Below are positions 1 to 10,547 of a stretch of DNA of 64,000 bases, piece by piece. The stretch covers positions 35,068-99,067 of the forward strand of contig JAMYHX010000113.1 in NCBI GenBank assembly GCA_025529335.1, in the 5' to 3' direction. The position numbers and the translations under genes are program-made. This stretch comes from Rhizopus sp. PT2906 (taxonomy: Eukaryota > Mucoromycota > Mucoromycetes > Mucorales > Rhizopodaceae). The notes beneath the pieces were generated by a model that was given only the letters and a program-made list of their open reading frames with translations, was not told where the DNA came from and ran no database searches. Position 1 is the stretch's first letter. The number at the start of each line of letters is the position of its first letter.

Positions 1-845
1 CAATGTCGATCTTTTTCTTTTGAGAAAGTATCATTCATATAAACGACAAGTAAAAGGCGCCAATGAATGTAATGGTTAGGGTAATATAATTCAATTTACA
101 AAGGAAAAGAAGTTTAGACTCTTGCATTGGTTATCAGTTGCAGTATACATCTGGTATTATGAATGAGGATCATGTTATGTATTGGGTTTGGTGAAATAAA
201 GCGCAAATTTGAAGTTAGGAAACATCATCGTCGTAGTATCTGCACACTTGTTCATTTTTTCATGTACTCATCCATGCTTTTACCTTGTATACATGGCTGA
301 TGAATTACGTGTGGTGGCTAAAGTTGGCAGTGTGCACGTGCCTTTATCTATCTGCAATCTTTGAGAATACATTTGATATATGTTCAGAGTAGAAGACCAG
401 CGCTTCTCAATGACTAGAACATATCAATCACGAAAGAAAGTCATATAATTAAAAGAATTATATCTCATATCCATATCCATGACGAGATAAAAACCAGTTT
501 GATACATCTTCTTTTCAAACTCAACGCTATGCAAAAGTGTCACCTTTATGCAACCCAGGTAATCAACTTAGAATTTTCTAGTCTTATCTGTTTATCGAAT
601 AAGGTTCATGTAGCATCAAATATTTTAAGCTTTCAAAATCTTTTATGTTTAAAAAAAGTTAGAGCTTCTTTGATCCATTCAAAAAGCTGTAAAAGATGAG
701 TTGTAAACTTTGCCCCTTGTGATTACATTCTCCCAGTCACTTTTTATTACTAGCAGAAAAAGAAAAAAAATAGATCTTGAGCCTATATCAGAAAAGGCAA
801 TTTCATGCAATCTTGTTATCCAATGAAAATGACATCCATGCAACT
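1..845. other. Non-coding stretch, no gene recognised
   Basis: AT-rich sequence with stops in all frames. The few short open frames have no coding look. Its right part is probably the 3' flank of the metallothionein-like gene that ends at 846. I see no RNA gene or repeat here. Confidence 0.5.
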
Positions 846-1147
846 TCAACATGAACAAGTCTTTGAACAATCACAACCTACTCCCGAACCACGGCCTATG
901 ATAATGCATAAGTAATGAAATAACACATATAAATATACTTCTTACAGCTACATTGATTGTGATGAGGAAAGAATACTCTTGAGTTATCATCGTAGACAGG
1001 TGATCCTACATTAAATTGTCTTGGGTTCTCCATAGTATTATAAGTAGGTGATAAGCCGTGGTCAATGACAGGATGTCTCTCTCTTCTTGGAGAAACAGTA
1101 GCTGAGATACGTGTTGGTTTTGCAGGAATGTTTATTGGTGAAGTCAT
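846..1147 (-). CDS. Metallothionein-like protein with Cys-rich tail (2 exons)
   Basis: Exons 1147-946 and 895-846, joined across a 50-nt intron with a GTAAGA donor and a TAG acceptor; together they encode 83 residues. The first ~65 residues are polar, Pro/Arg/Ser-rich and unlike any family I know. The last 19 residues, CSCRGSGVGCDCSKTCSCC, hold seven cysteines in CxC and CC spacing, the hallmark of fungal metal-thiolate proteins. The unspliced frame would lose all but the first two cysteines, so the intron decides the function. A TATA-like TATAAAAA (minus strand) lies near 1206-1213, about 60 nt upstream of the ATG. The likely role is cytosolic Cu(I)/Zn/Cd buffering; this is inferred from cysteine pattern only. 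The long N-terminal extension is unusual for a metallothionein, so it may be another small Cys-tailed protein. Confidence 0.55.
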
Positions 1148-2087
1148 TTTATTTTTATAAAAAAAAGAAAAAGAAAAAGAATTAGTTTGATGTGAAATAA
1201 AGGTTTTTATATGAAAAAAATAAGGTTTTTTATTGCCTATTTAATCAATTGAAATGATAAAAGGTATAAAGAATTGACATCTGTTAGAGGAACAATTGAA
1301 TGGTGAACACCATAAGTTACTAAAGATATCTAAACAAGATCAAGAAACTAAATGATCCATCAGGATGGCCCGTCTAAAGAGAATTACATTTACTGAGAAA
1401 AAAAAAAGGTAGCTGATCTAGAATTAATCATAGACTTTACTAAACCTCATATTAGCTCTCTAGAATATCTGTCATTAGCCACGGTGCCCTCCACAATATG
1501 ATCGATGATTTAGAAGCTGATATTGAGTAAAACAGTATAACAAGACGGAAATACCTGAAGCATAAAAACAATAGCAGTAATTAGTAATTCACTAAAAACT
1601 TTTGGAGCATATGCAATAAACGAAAAGTTCATCAGTGATGGTGGCTCTTTAGCCCAAATGGGAAATTAAATTTCGCGACATCATTTAGCTGTTTTTTATT
1701 GGCCAATTCTTTAATCTTAGTAATCAAGTGAAAAAGTGTCAGAAGGAATTGCAGTAAAGGTATTCACAACACACAAAGAGATACAACAATTAAAAAAAAA
1801 AACGACTTTTTTAAGCTCAAATGGATTTACGCTGACTTATTTAGAATGAGAAGGTCTGAGCTGTTGTAAGTTGGAGTTAATATGACTAGATTTCCTTTCG
1901 AAATAGGAGATATCTTGACAGTGCAAAGGTTGAACTTGTCTGTAAAGCTTACCGTGGTGCATCAACAAAAAGTAAACCCATACAATCTGTGATTTGACCG
2001 GAATTTGTAATTTGTATGAGCGATATTCCCCTGTGATTTATAAGTTTAGTCCATTTCTTTTCTTTTCCAGAAATACTTTTTAACATA
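1148..2087. other. Intergenic region between divergent genes
   Basis: The left end is the promoter side of the metallothionein-like gene and the right end the promoter of the oxidoreductase. The AT-rich middle has a few homopolymer A runs. I see no coding exon or RNA gene that can be supported. Confidence 0.45.
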
Positions 2088-3358
2088 ATGGTATCAGTCA
2101 TTCTCTCAGATAACCACAGCTTTGATTCCAAGTTCAAGTACGGTGTTGAATATAAGGAAAACAAACCAAGCGCCAACCTACAAGACTATCAATGCGCTGT
2201 TCAATTAAAAGCTGCAGCTTTCAATCATCGGTAATAGAAAAAAAAAGACCATTTGTCAGCAGAGCGTTGACTTGTTTTTATAAGTGATGTCTGGATTCTT
2301 AAGGGTCAATACGGCGGTATCCGTGTAGGCTCTGTCTTGGGCTCTGATGGTGTTGGTTATATAACAAAGAATGGTAATGTTGGTCAACGCATCTTGATCA
2401 ATCCTGGTTATGGATGGAAATCAGACGAAAGAGGACCTGAAGACGAATTCCATATCTTAGGTTTATTGCCTGCCATTGGAACGATGACTGAAGAAGAAGT
2501 CATTGTCGAGAAAGAAGACATTGCATCCTGTCCTGAACATCTTTCATTGGCTGAAGCCGCTGCCTTACCTCTGGCTGGATTAACCGCTTACAGGTGAGAT
2601 TAAACAGTAACAGATTGGTGATGAATACCATAACTCATCATCATGACATAATCATAGAGCCCTGTTTACGAAGGCGCATGTCAAGAAAGGAGATCATGTT
2701 TTGGTAACCGGTATTGGTGGCGGTGTCGCCCTCTTTGCTCTTCAGTTTGCTGTTGCTGTTGGTGCTCATGTCTATGTTACATCTTCTTCACCAGAAAAAA
2801 TAAAGAAGGCTATCGAATTGGGCGCAAAGGGTGGTATCAATTATAAAGATGGTACGTTGCTATTATCTATAGAGAAAAATGTAAACAAATGACACTTTAC
2901 TAGATAACTGTATTCAAGAGCTTCAAAAGTTGTTGAATGGTAACAAAATTTCTGCCGTCATCGATGGTGCTGGTGGACCACTTTATGCACAATATCCCAA
3001 AGTTATGAGAACAGGTGGTATCTTGGTAAATTACGGTCAAACAGCAAATGTTGCTGAAGGAATCAAATTTAGCATGCACCATGTTGTCAAGAATATTGAA
3101 CTCAAAGGATCTACCATGGGATCAAGAGCAGAATTCCACAAGATGGTACAGTTTGTGGATCAACATAGAATAAAGCCAATTGTATCCCATGTATGGAAGG
3201 GCTTAAGTAAATCTTCATTTGAAGAAGCTGTTGCTACTATGAGGTAAGGATCATGGAATGAATATATACAAACAAGTACTTATACAATGTATTATAGCCG
3301 CGGTGAACAATTCGGTAAATTAGTTATTGAATTCAACAATGGTAGCCCAAAGCTTTAG
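2088..3358 (+). CDS. Zinc-type alcohol dehydrogenase / quinone oxidoreductase family protein
   Basis: Exons 2088-2230, 2285-2593, 2658-2851, 2904-3243 and 3298-3358 close in one frame for 348 residues. The GroES-like part contains NHRDVWILKGQYGG and a GSVLGSDGVG motif. The Rossmann part carries the glycine-rich VTGIGGGVALFALQ nucleotide loop, followed by a DGAGG turn. This is the MDR superfamily branch of NAD(P)H-dependent quinone reductases and enoyl-type oxidoreductases (YogA-like), probably cytosolic. The cysteine ligands of the structural zinc of true alcohol dehydrogenases are not evident, so a zinc-free reductase is more likely. The start is the first ATG before the conserved N-terminus. 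The substrate cannot be told from sequence. Confidence 0.88.
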
Positions 3359-3456
3359 ATAATCAATAAACAATACAAAAAATTAGTCCTTAACTTTGTA
3401 TTGATATCATACGCAATGGAACCTGTTGGCGACCATGCAACAATTCTCTAAAAAAA

Positions 3457-5517
3457 ATGAGTGTACTTAAAATTCGGGATTTAAATAGTGGTACACCACC
3501 TTTCTTTTCCACTTTCATGCTTGAGTTTATATTTGTTTATTTCCTAGGTGGATTCACATTTCTACCTTTAGCATGCCTCATTTACATCCGCTTCTTATCT
3601 GTCAAACAACAAGAACAAACAGAAAATAAAAAACAAGAGTGTAAACAACATACCAGCGAAGTAAAGCATGGTTGGATTCAGTTAACGAATCAGTATGAAC
3701 CTAAAATGCCCGAACACAACGGAATCTTGTCCTTGACCAGCTCTAATATATACTATGGTGTTCTTAAGCATGGAACTTTATTCTGTTATGAATCTGAAAA
3801 ACAAGACAACGTTTGTAAGATATTACCCATACAAGACTATCTAATATCACTCTATCCTGAAGGAAAACCAGAGAACGAACTATTTTCTCGCTCTTCGGTG
3901 ATACGACTTGGCGATATTCAATCAGACACGACGTACTTTCTCAACTGCAATCGAAAAGTAGACAAAGAGGACTGGTACTTAGGTCTCATCGACGCGCATA
4001 ACATGCTCAAGGATTCCCCAAATGAAGCACAGTACGTCATGATGGATAGCACACATTTTGATGCATCTGCCATAGAGGACCTTATTTATCATGTACAATC
4101 TACACCCAGCCATAGAGAGACAGCTTGGATGAATGCGATTATCGGAAGATTGTTCTTGGGCATGTACAAGACGGACATGTTTAAAGAGTGGGTGGAAACA
4201 AAAGTGAAAAAGAAGATCAACACCAAACGACCGCAGTTCCTGGATGAAATTGTCGTGCGCAAGGTAGATGTCGGTCAAACTGTGCCGTACATCACAGACC
4301 CTAAGCTTGTCTCAATCACTGCTGAGGGTGAGATCGTAGCAGAAGCGACGGTGGAATATCAAGGAGGACTCGCAGTCGAGATTCAAACAGACATCAACTG
4401 GTCTTACTCGTCCCGTATGAAACCTATTCGGATGAACGTTGTGCTATCTGTTCAGTTAAAGAAACTCTTTGGGCGAATGATGCTCAAGCTCAAATCACCA
4501 CCAAGCAATCGATGCTGGCTTGCGTTTTATGATATGCCAGAGATGGAGTGGAAGATAACACCGATCGTGGCTGATAAACAAATCACTCTATCAATCGTAA
4601 CAAATGCGATCGAGTCAAGGATTCGCGAAGTAATGGCAGAGACATTTGTATTACCTAATATGGACGATACACCCTTTTGTTTCTCTTGTGGAAAGGGAGG
4701 AATCTTTGGTAACAGAGTCCCAGTAGTCGCTAAAAAGCAAAGTAGAAAGACAGAAATAAAGACACATACAGAGGCAATTGAAAAAGAACACAGCGATATA
4801 TCCGAACAGAAGCATTCTCAAAAGGTAGAAGTGGTTGATACATCAGCAAGCATCAAATCCGCTCCTGTATCAGTGGAACCTAGAGAGAATGAGCATAGAT
4901 GGTCCAACACGCTGTTAAGAAAGAGAAGCAAAAACACAGATGAAACAAGTGACACAGAGAGTATTAGTTCCATCAAGAGTAACGGCAGCGGGTTCCTTCG
5001 TAAGATATCAGATTATTTACCATCTGAGTCACCATCATCCGGTCACTCCATACGATCAATCAGGCGCAATACATTGATAAACAAGGCAGAAGATTTTTTA
5101 AACAAACGGATTACGAAGCAACCATCGGCCTCATTGCCATCATTGCCTGTAGGAGATAATTATCAAGCGTTGGATGCTGAAAAGAAGCAAATGTATGAAG
5201 AAAGACTTGCCAACATGCGTAAACGAGCAGCAGCAGCAACAGCAACAGCAACAGTAGCAGTAGTAGTAAAAGAAAAAGAAGAAGAAGAAGAAGAAGAAGA
5301 GCAACAAGGGAGTCATGATTTAGGAGGATCTACAAAAACTCAAATACCATCTATGACCTCTGTCAAACAGGGCAGACAGAGAGCCACATCTTGTGTGAAC
5401 GAAGCCTCTATTACACGTTCTGTACCTCTGACGGTCAAACCACCTCTGCCTCCTCGACGTAATTCGGCACACATCGTTTTACATAAATACCCCACGAAAA
5501 ATACTGCTTTTTCGTAA
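3457..5517 (+). CDS. nvj2: Nvj2/TEX2-like SMP-domain lipid-transfer protein
   Basis: Single-exon gene of 686 residues. A membrane segment at about 21-47 (FVYLLGG-like FVYFLGGFTFLPLACL) resembles the N-terminus of yeast Nvj2. A PH-like region follows (~60-180), then an SMP lipid-binding domain (~205-400) with the typical ETAWMNAIIGRLFLGMYKT start. The tail (~420-686) is long, charged and disordered, with Ala/Thr and Glu runs coded by microsatellite-like DNA (5225-5300) and a PPLPPRR proline motif near the end. The family moves ceramide and other lipids at ER contact sites. The ATG at 3517 (residue 21) would give the shorter N-terminus seen in Nvj2 and may be the real start. Confidence 0.85.
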   Translation: MSVLKIRDLNSGTPPFFSTFMLEFIFVYFLGGFTFLPLACLIYIRFLSVKQQEQTENKKQECKQHTSEVKHGWIQLTNQYEPKMPEHNGILSLTSSNIYYGVLKHGTLFCYESEKQDNVCKILPIQDYLISLYPEGKPENELFSRSSVIRLGDIQSDTTYFLNCNRKVDKEDWYLGLIDAHNMLKDSPNEAQYVMMDSTHFDASAIEDLIYHVQSTPSHRETAWMNAIIGRLFLGMYKTDMFKEWVETKVKKKINTKRPQFLDEIVVRKVDVGQTVPYITDPKLVSITAEGEIVAEATVEYQGGLAVEIQTDINWSYSSRMKPIRMNVVLSVQLKKLFGRMMLKLKSPPSNRCWLAFYDMPEMEWKITPIVADKQITLSIVTNAIESRIREVMAETFVLPNMDDTPFCFSCGKGGIFGNRVPVVAKKQSRKTEIKTHTEAIEKEHSDISEQKHSQKVEVVDTSASIKSAPVSVEPRENEHRWSNTLLRKRSKNTDETSDTESISSIKSNGSGFLRKISDYLPSESPSSGHSIRSIRRNTLINKAEDFLNKRITKQPSASLPSLPVGDNYQALDAEKKQMYEERLANMRKRAAAATATATVAVVVKEKEEEEEEEEQQGSHDLGGSTKTQIPSMTSVKQGRQRATSCVNEASITRSVPLTVKPPLPPRRNSAHIVLHKYPTKNTAFS

Positions 5518-6313
5518 AATAAAGCCACATTTCCTCTTCTTTGAATCACGTCTACTACCATCGACCTTTATCTTTGTATTTCTAAATGAATATTTGATGC
5601 AAGTTGCTCGTCATAGTTACTACTTATACAACTTCTTTATAAAGCTCCTCTACTTGAAATATCTAAGAATTGTTAACTTTATTAGGGCTTACATTTTGCA
5701 CAGCTTCTGTTGAGACCTTTAACTTTTCAACCATACCTACATGGAGGACACTAGGCTTAAAAGAAAAACTCTTACAAAAGCAGTATTTTTCGTGGGATAT
5801 TTACGTGAATGGACACCCATTCGTACCTTTGAGATATTTACTCAAAGTGATGCACTTTAGGAGATTATCACGAATGAAACACGTGAAGAGAACCATCTTG
5901 AAGCTATACCTCCACTGTATCACAAGTAGATATTAAACCATCATTGCCCTTCTAGACCAAATCGTAACAACGAAAAGCCACCGCTGCCTCATGCACCTAG
6001 ACCAGCTCCGCCAATGTGTAAAGAAAATAAAACTGAAGGTGATACAAGATACATAGCTTATTCTACAAGGAGTCTTTTTTAATATATCAAAGAAAGCAAG
6101 TAATATATGTATAACCAAGAAGAAGAACAAGGAAAGGCTGTAAATGTATATAATCCGTTGCATGTGTGCTTCTGAAAATAAATCTAGAATTGCTTTTGTT
6201 TTTTATTTTTTCGTATTTCAAATAAGGATTAGCTTCGTTTTGAAATTAGTGAGTATAAAAGGACAAGACGTATATGTTAAAAAGGACATACACTCTTTTT
6301 TCTTTTTATTATA
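5518..6313. other. Spacer with an inverted partial copy of the preceding gene's end
   Basis: Positions 5776-5803 match the reverse complement of 5484-5511 with a single mismatch in 28 nt, so a peptide KYPTKNTAF is coded on both strands about 290 bp apart. A stretch at about 5940-6080 reads on the plus strand as a Pro-rich, SH3-ligand-like peptide (KPPLPHAPRPAPP) ending in a stop. It may be a relic exon or an alternative 3' exon. No full gene is supported. Confidence 0.4.
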
Positions 6314-6941
6314 ATGTATTTTGATTTACCAAAACGCCAAGATAGGATAGCACCAAAAGTGATTAAAGACAAGATAATACAAATGGGAATAACTGAAGAA
6401 AGGATATCTGAAATTCTAAATAATATCGAAGATCATTGGGGATCACCACCTATTCTTACACCAGATACACTTGCTTACATACTAAGCCATCAATGGGAAA
6501 ATGATAAAAAAGTAAAATGTATATGCTTTATAAAAACGGGCCAAGAATGTCATGTCCATATTAACTATGGATCACAGACAGAGGGTAAAGTCACTGAAGA
6601 TCAAGAGAGTCATCGTCCACATAACGTTCAGCTACTCATTCAAGAATTCTGCAAGTAAGTTATGAGTGATGACATAATTTCCCTTATTTTTAACAAATCA
6701 AAAACAGTACAATTCAAAAGCTGGACAAAAATAAATCATTTCCAGTGACAAATGATATAATGGTAATATTTTCCCCTTTTCTTTTGAGAGAAATGAGTAA
6801 TTAACCCTGCATAAAAAATATATATAGAATGATAACATCATTCAACCCTTCATACAACAGCCAAACACTACGTCAGAGCAGCAAGATAAGGCAGTCAATC
6901 GTCTGGTAGAGCTATTACAGCATCATAACAAGACCGAATAG
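6314..6941 (+). CDS. Hypothetical protein, 169 residues, three exons
   Basis: Exons 6314-6654, 6708-6762 and 6828-6941 close in one frame. The splice sites are GTAAGT..CAG and GTAATA..TAG, both introns being 53-65 nt. The protein is hydrophilic. The N-terminal half (~1-80) looks helical with a WGSPPILTPDTLAYILSHQW segment, and the C-terminal end is Gln/Asn-rich and coiled-coil-like. No signal peptide or membrane span is visible. I do not recognise the family. A TATA-like GAGTATAAAAGG lies about 60 nt before the ATG (6251-6262), which supports a real promoter. Confidence 0.6.
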
Positions 6942-7072
6942 TATATAGTGTTTTTTATTTAATAACAGTCCTCCGTATCTAAAACTGTTACGCTGATAAA
7001 TTATAGTTGTCATTTTTAAAAAGTCGTTTTCGTAGCTGGTCATTTTCTGATATGAGAGAAGCAACTTTTATC

Positions 7073-7192
7073 ATATAGAGTGCTTTATAGAAGCCATGAA
7101 GGAGTGATTTTATATGGTCATGCATGTATTGTCTGTTTAAACCAGCTTACAACAAGTATTAACAAATTTACGTGCATAAAGTTATCATTATA
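7073..7192 (+). repeat. Diverged copy of the Hsp20 5' flank
   Basis: Both this stretch and 8105-8225 contain GTCATGCATGTATTG followed by a similarly spaced GTTTAnACCAGCTnACAACAA, and both continue to a TTATCATT segment. I estimate roughly three-quarters identity over about 85 nt, by eye. A TATA-like CTTATAAAAG follows this copy at about 7209, but no Hsp20 reading frame is preserved behind it. It looks like the leftover of a tandem gene duplication. Confidence 0.5.
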
Positions 7193-8248
7193 ACAACTCG
7201 AGTATGATCTTATAAAAGTATATGCATTTCGCATCTGACAAATAATCACACTGACAACATTAAATACAAATAGCAGCTATAGATTCTCTCCTCCTATAAA
7301 ACGCACACTTGTCTTGTTTTAATAACATTCACTTCCTTTTATAAAGAATTTAATTCGCAAGTCGTCAACTTGATAGCTCTTTGGCAATCCAAAGAAGTCT
7401 GTGGAATACGCAGAGGCTGGTATCTTCTGGGCAAGATCACACAAGAGAAAGTATGACAGCATTGCAACCACTGATACTTATGAAAGTACTGCACCAATAT
7501 TTGATCCTGTTACTGTTAAGATAGACATTATTTATGAATTATCTTCTGGGAAGGACACAGCAAAACCTTTGTTCTTGTAATTTGCATAGCTTGCCTCATG
7601 TGGGAAAAGAAAAAGCATCAAACAATAGTTACAGCGTAGCAAATCATATAGATCTACAATTAATGCTTACTCTTAAATAGTTATGCATATCCTCACGTCT
7701 GAAAAAAGATGCTGCAAACATTTTACATGTGTTTCAAGGCAATCACTTCATCGTATCCTTGGCTGTGAGATTTGTTCCTGTACGTTCATCATCTTCAACG
7801 CTTACTTCTCCCACGAAAACATAGTAATGACAAGGGCCAGGAGAAGGATAGGAATGAGAACGAGAATAAAGATAGCTTGATCCTCAACCATCTTCATAGC
7901 AATGTGGCTACAAGTTTGAAACGATTTACCAATGACTTTGCCAACTTCAAAAAGTTTTATTTCGGCAAACGACAAAAGATAATTTCATTTGCAAAGCAAT
8001 TTGAATAAAGCTTTTACTTTTTCTGTGAGAGATCAAAAAAAGAAGCCCAAAGGTATACACAACATGAGCTATAAAGTGGCCTATTGTCTCTTTCTGACGG
8101 ATATGATTAATAATGACCATGAGGGTTATCTTGTGTAGTCATGCATGTATTGACAGTTTAGACCAGCTGACAACAACAATTGACAACTTTACTGGCATAT
8201 GGATTTATCATTCAGCAAACTTTGTGTTTCATTATGATACCAAAAACA

Positions 8249-8257
8249 TATATAAAC
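8249..8257 (+). promoter_or_regulatory. TATA-like box of the Hsp20 gene
   Basis: TATATAAAC lies about 45 nt upstream of the Hsp20 ATG, in an otherwise intronless 5' region. I did not find a clean heat-shock element (alternating nGAAn/nTTCn) in the 200 nt upstream. Confidence 0.4.
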
Positions 8258-8298
8258 ACCTCTTTTCTATTTCTATCTTCAACACATCAATCAACACT

Positions 8299-8775
8299 AT
8301 GGCATTTTCAAGCAGGTTCTTCACTGATACTTTTCGTGATATGGATCGTATATCATCCATGTCTGACAACCCAAATTGGTTCAATATTTCTCGAAGCTCT
8401 TTTAGCTCTGTCAGTAGTTCATTCGGTTCCTTCATGCGTCTTCCTGCCACCAATATTCATGAAACTCCAGAAGGCTTTGAACTGCAAGCTGAGCTACCTG
8501 GTTATGATAAAAAAGATATCAACATTGAAGTTGCTGATAATCGTACTCTGCTTCTCAGCGGTTCCTCGCAAAATCACCATGATACCTATCGTTTAGAAAC
8601 CAACAAGAATCCTAACTATTGGGCCCCGAGAAGCTCCAATAGTTTTCAAAGATCAATCAGTTTTCCTGTTCCCATCAATGTCTCTGACATCAACGCTTCT
8701 TATGAAAACGGTGTCTTGAAGGTCTATATTCCAAAAGCTTCTGATGAAAATAGAAGGCGTATTGACATTCATTGA
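8299..8775 (+). CDS. Small heat-shock protein, Hsp20 / alpha-crystallin family
   Basis: Intronless, 158 residues, starting at the ATG followed by AFSSRFF. The N-terminal ~48 residues are Ser/Phe-rich, as in most sHsps. The alpha-crystallin domain starts at PATNIHETPEGFELQAELPG. It ends with the conserved ASYENGVLKVYIPK strand (A-x-x-x-N-G-V-L), followed by a short polar tail. These ATP-independent holdases bind unfolding proteins in the cytosol under stress. An open frame extends upstream to 8113, but that part lies over the TATA box and the duplicated flank, so the start at 8299 is preferred. The lack of introns suits a rapidly induced stress gene. Confidence 0.93.
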   Translation: MAFSSRFFTDTFRDMDRISSMSDNPNWFNISRSSFSSVSSSFGSFMRLPATNIHETPEGFELQAELPGYDKKDINIEVADNRTLLLSGSSQNHHDTYRLETNKNPNYWAPRSSNSFQRSISFPVPINVSDINASYENGVLKVYIPKASDENRRRIDIH

Positions 8776-9497
8776 GTGCTTCTAAACATATTGTATATTT
8801 CTTGTTCTTTCATTCGCATCAATAAATCATATTACTTTATTTGTTCTTTGTTTATGTTTGTCATAATGTTGATTTTTCACATACGCACAATTTACTGATA
8901 GTACAACCTAGTAAGGACAAGAGCTGTCAAAGTCACAGTAATGCTTTTCCTCTCTCTCTTTTTCAATGCTGATAGCTCAGAGTGCGATTGTATTTATTTT
9001 TATATGTACTCTTTTATTATTCATATAAACATTACGTGTTGTGTATGCTGTGATGCACCAGCTATTGGTAATTCTTTTAAAACCCCTACCTGAAATCTTG
9101 AAATGTTTGAAATAACTAAACAACTTCTTTTGTACACTTCCTTGTACACTTCTTTGAACACTTCCTTGTACACTTCCTTGTACACTTCCTTGTACACTTC
9201 TTTGAACACTTCTTTGTAACAGGAGTCTTTCTTGACAGTAATAAGTAGTAGTAGTAGTTTGAATAATTTACACAGGAAGGTTTGAAGGGATGCGTGTGCG
9301 TGTGCGTGTGCGTGTGTGTGTTTGTGTTTGTCTTGACTGATTATTTGAGGACTTTGTTTTATTTTTGAAGAGTTTAAAAAAATGAAAAATGGCTTGATTT
9401 TAGTTTAGCAAGAGACAGGTTAGGATTTCTTGTTTTAACTAAAGAGAAAAAAAAGTTAATTCTTTGTTTTTCTTTCCGTGCACACACAGCCTCATAT
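8776..9497. other. Convergent 3' spacer with tandem and GT repeats
   Basis: The spacer lies between the Hsp20 stop and the Tra2 stop. It contains the 12-nt tandem array at 9124-9218 and a GTGTGC/GTGTGT tract at about 9291-9330. No gene is supported. Confidence 0.55.
9124..9218. repeat. 12-nt tandem repeat, about eight copies
   Basis: The unit is CTTCCTTGTACA, with variants carrying TTTG or GAAC. Because the unit is four codons long, the minus strand reads as a KEVY tetrapeptide repeat within a short open frame (9021-9209). I regard that frame as incidental because it lacks flanking coding character. Confidence 0.85.
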
Positions 9498-10547
9498 TTA
9501 ACGAGACCAAGATCGGCTGCGGCTTCTTGAGCGATAGTATCTTCTACGTCTGTCAAAAGAACGAGAACGACTTCTACGGCTACGTCTATCTCTAAATCTG
9601 CGGTCACGGTCATAGTAGTTGGGTCTTCTCTCGCCCATATACTGGCCAGGGGTGGGAGTATGAGGACGATGAGTGACAGAATAATCAACACGAATTTTAC
9701 GTCCATCAATGTCTTTGCCATTCATTGCATCACGAGCACGAGTGGCATCCTCTTGATCTTGGAAGTATACGAAACCAAAGCCTCTTGATCTGTTAGTCTA
9801 TAGATATATTAATCATCTGGCCAAAAAGTAAGCTCTTCTTTTCTTACCCTGTGGTCATAAACAATAGTAACTTTTTCAATGGCACCAAATTTACGGAATT
9901 CATCCTCCAAGTCCTCCTCTCTAGTTCTCAAGCTTAAACCGAAAACACCCAAGATGTTTGACATTTCAGGTGCCTCCTATACGAACGTTAGTATCATGAT
10001 TTTTTCATGTCTTTTTATCAACTCACTCTAGTCCCATGGAATTCTTTGTTTCTGAAAAGAAGAAGAAAAAAATTAGTATAAACTGTCAAATATATTCAAG
10101 CAAGCTACGTACTCTCTGCGAGCGGGAGAACGACGGCGATAACGTGGGCTACGGCTATGACGACGAGGAGATACGCTACACATAATTACAAGCAAATTTG
10201 AGTTTCATCTTTGAAGTGTCAAGTGTCTTGTTTATATATACCTTCGTCTTCTGCTGCTTCTTCGATCTCTGCTTCGAGAGGGAGAGCGAGAACGAGAACG
10301 AGAACGCGAGCGGTTTCTGGGACGTCTATCAGGAGAATAGCGACGAGGAGGAGAGCGAGAACGACTAGCAGAGCGACGTTCGTATTTAGGTGATCTACTT
10401 CTGGAACGGCTGTGACGGTCCATGTCACCGCGATCCGAAGGTCTGCTGTCATAAGCATCCTAAAATATAGTATTTAGAATTAGAATGAAATGCAGTAAAG
10501 AGTTAATCATGTTGTCTTACCATAGGACTGGCAGGTCTGTCTCCCAT
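9498..10547 (-). CDS. tra2: Transformer-2-like SR splicing regulator (RS-RRM-RS)
   Basis: Exons 10547-10521, 10459-10242, 10175-10113, 10051-10027, 9976-9848 and 9797-9498 encode 253 residues. The order is an N-terminal RS domain (~20-100), one RRM (~115-190) and a C-terminal RS/Tyr-Arg tail. The RRM has LGVFGLSLRTRE as RNP2-like strand and RGFGFVYF as RNP1. The linker after the RRM (HRPHTPTPGQYMG) is the signature of Tra2 proteins. The protein acts in the nucleus on exonic splicing enhancers and alternative splicing, with RS domains regulated by SR-protein kinases. Six small exons, including one of 25 nt, are notable in a gene whose product controls splicing and may allow autoregulated isoforms. 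The family call is secure; exact exon edges are inferred. Confidence 0.9.

Larger units (their letters stand above)
6942..8298. other. Relic-rich spacer upstream of the Hsp20 gene
   Basis: The spacer contains a diverged copy of the Hsp20 upstream region (about 7073-7190 against 8105-8225). Short coding-like remnants with stops and frame breaks lie at about 7370-7580 and 7770-8008. No intact gene is present. The rightmost ~150 bp are the Hsp20 promoter. Confidence 0.45.

Noticed and set aside
499..870. Short open frames at the left end
   Set aside because: AT-rich chance frames with no homology, start context or splice signals. Part of this is the metallothionein-like gene's 3' flank.
8113..8298. 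Upstream extension of the Hsp20 frame
   Set aside because: It lies over the TATA box and the duplicated flank. The family begins near MAFSSRFF at 8299.
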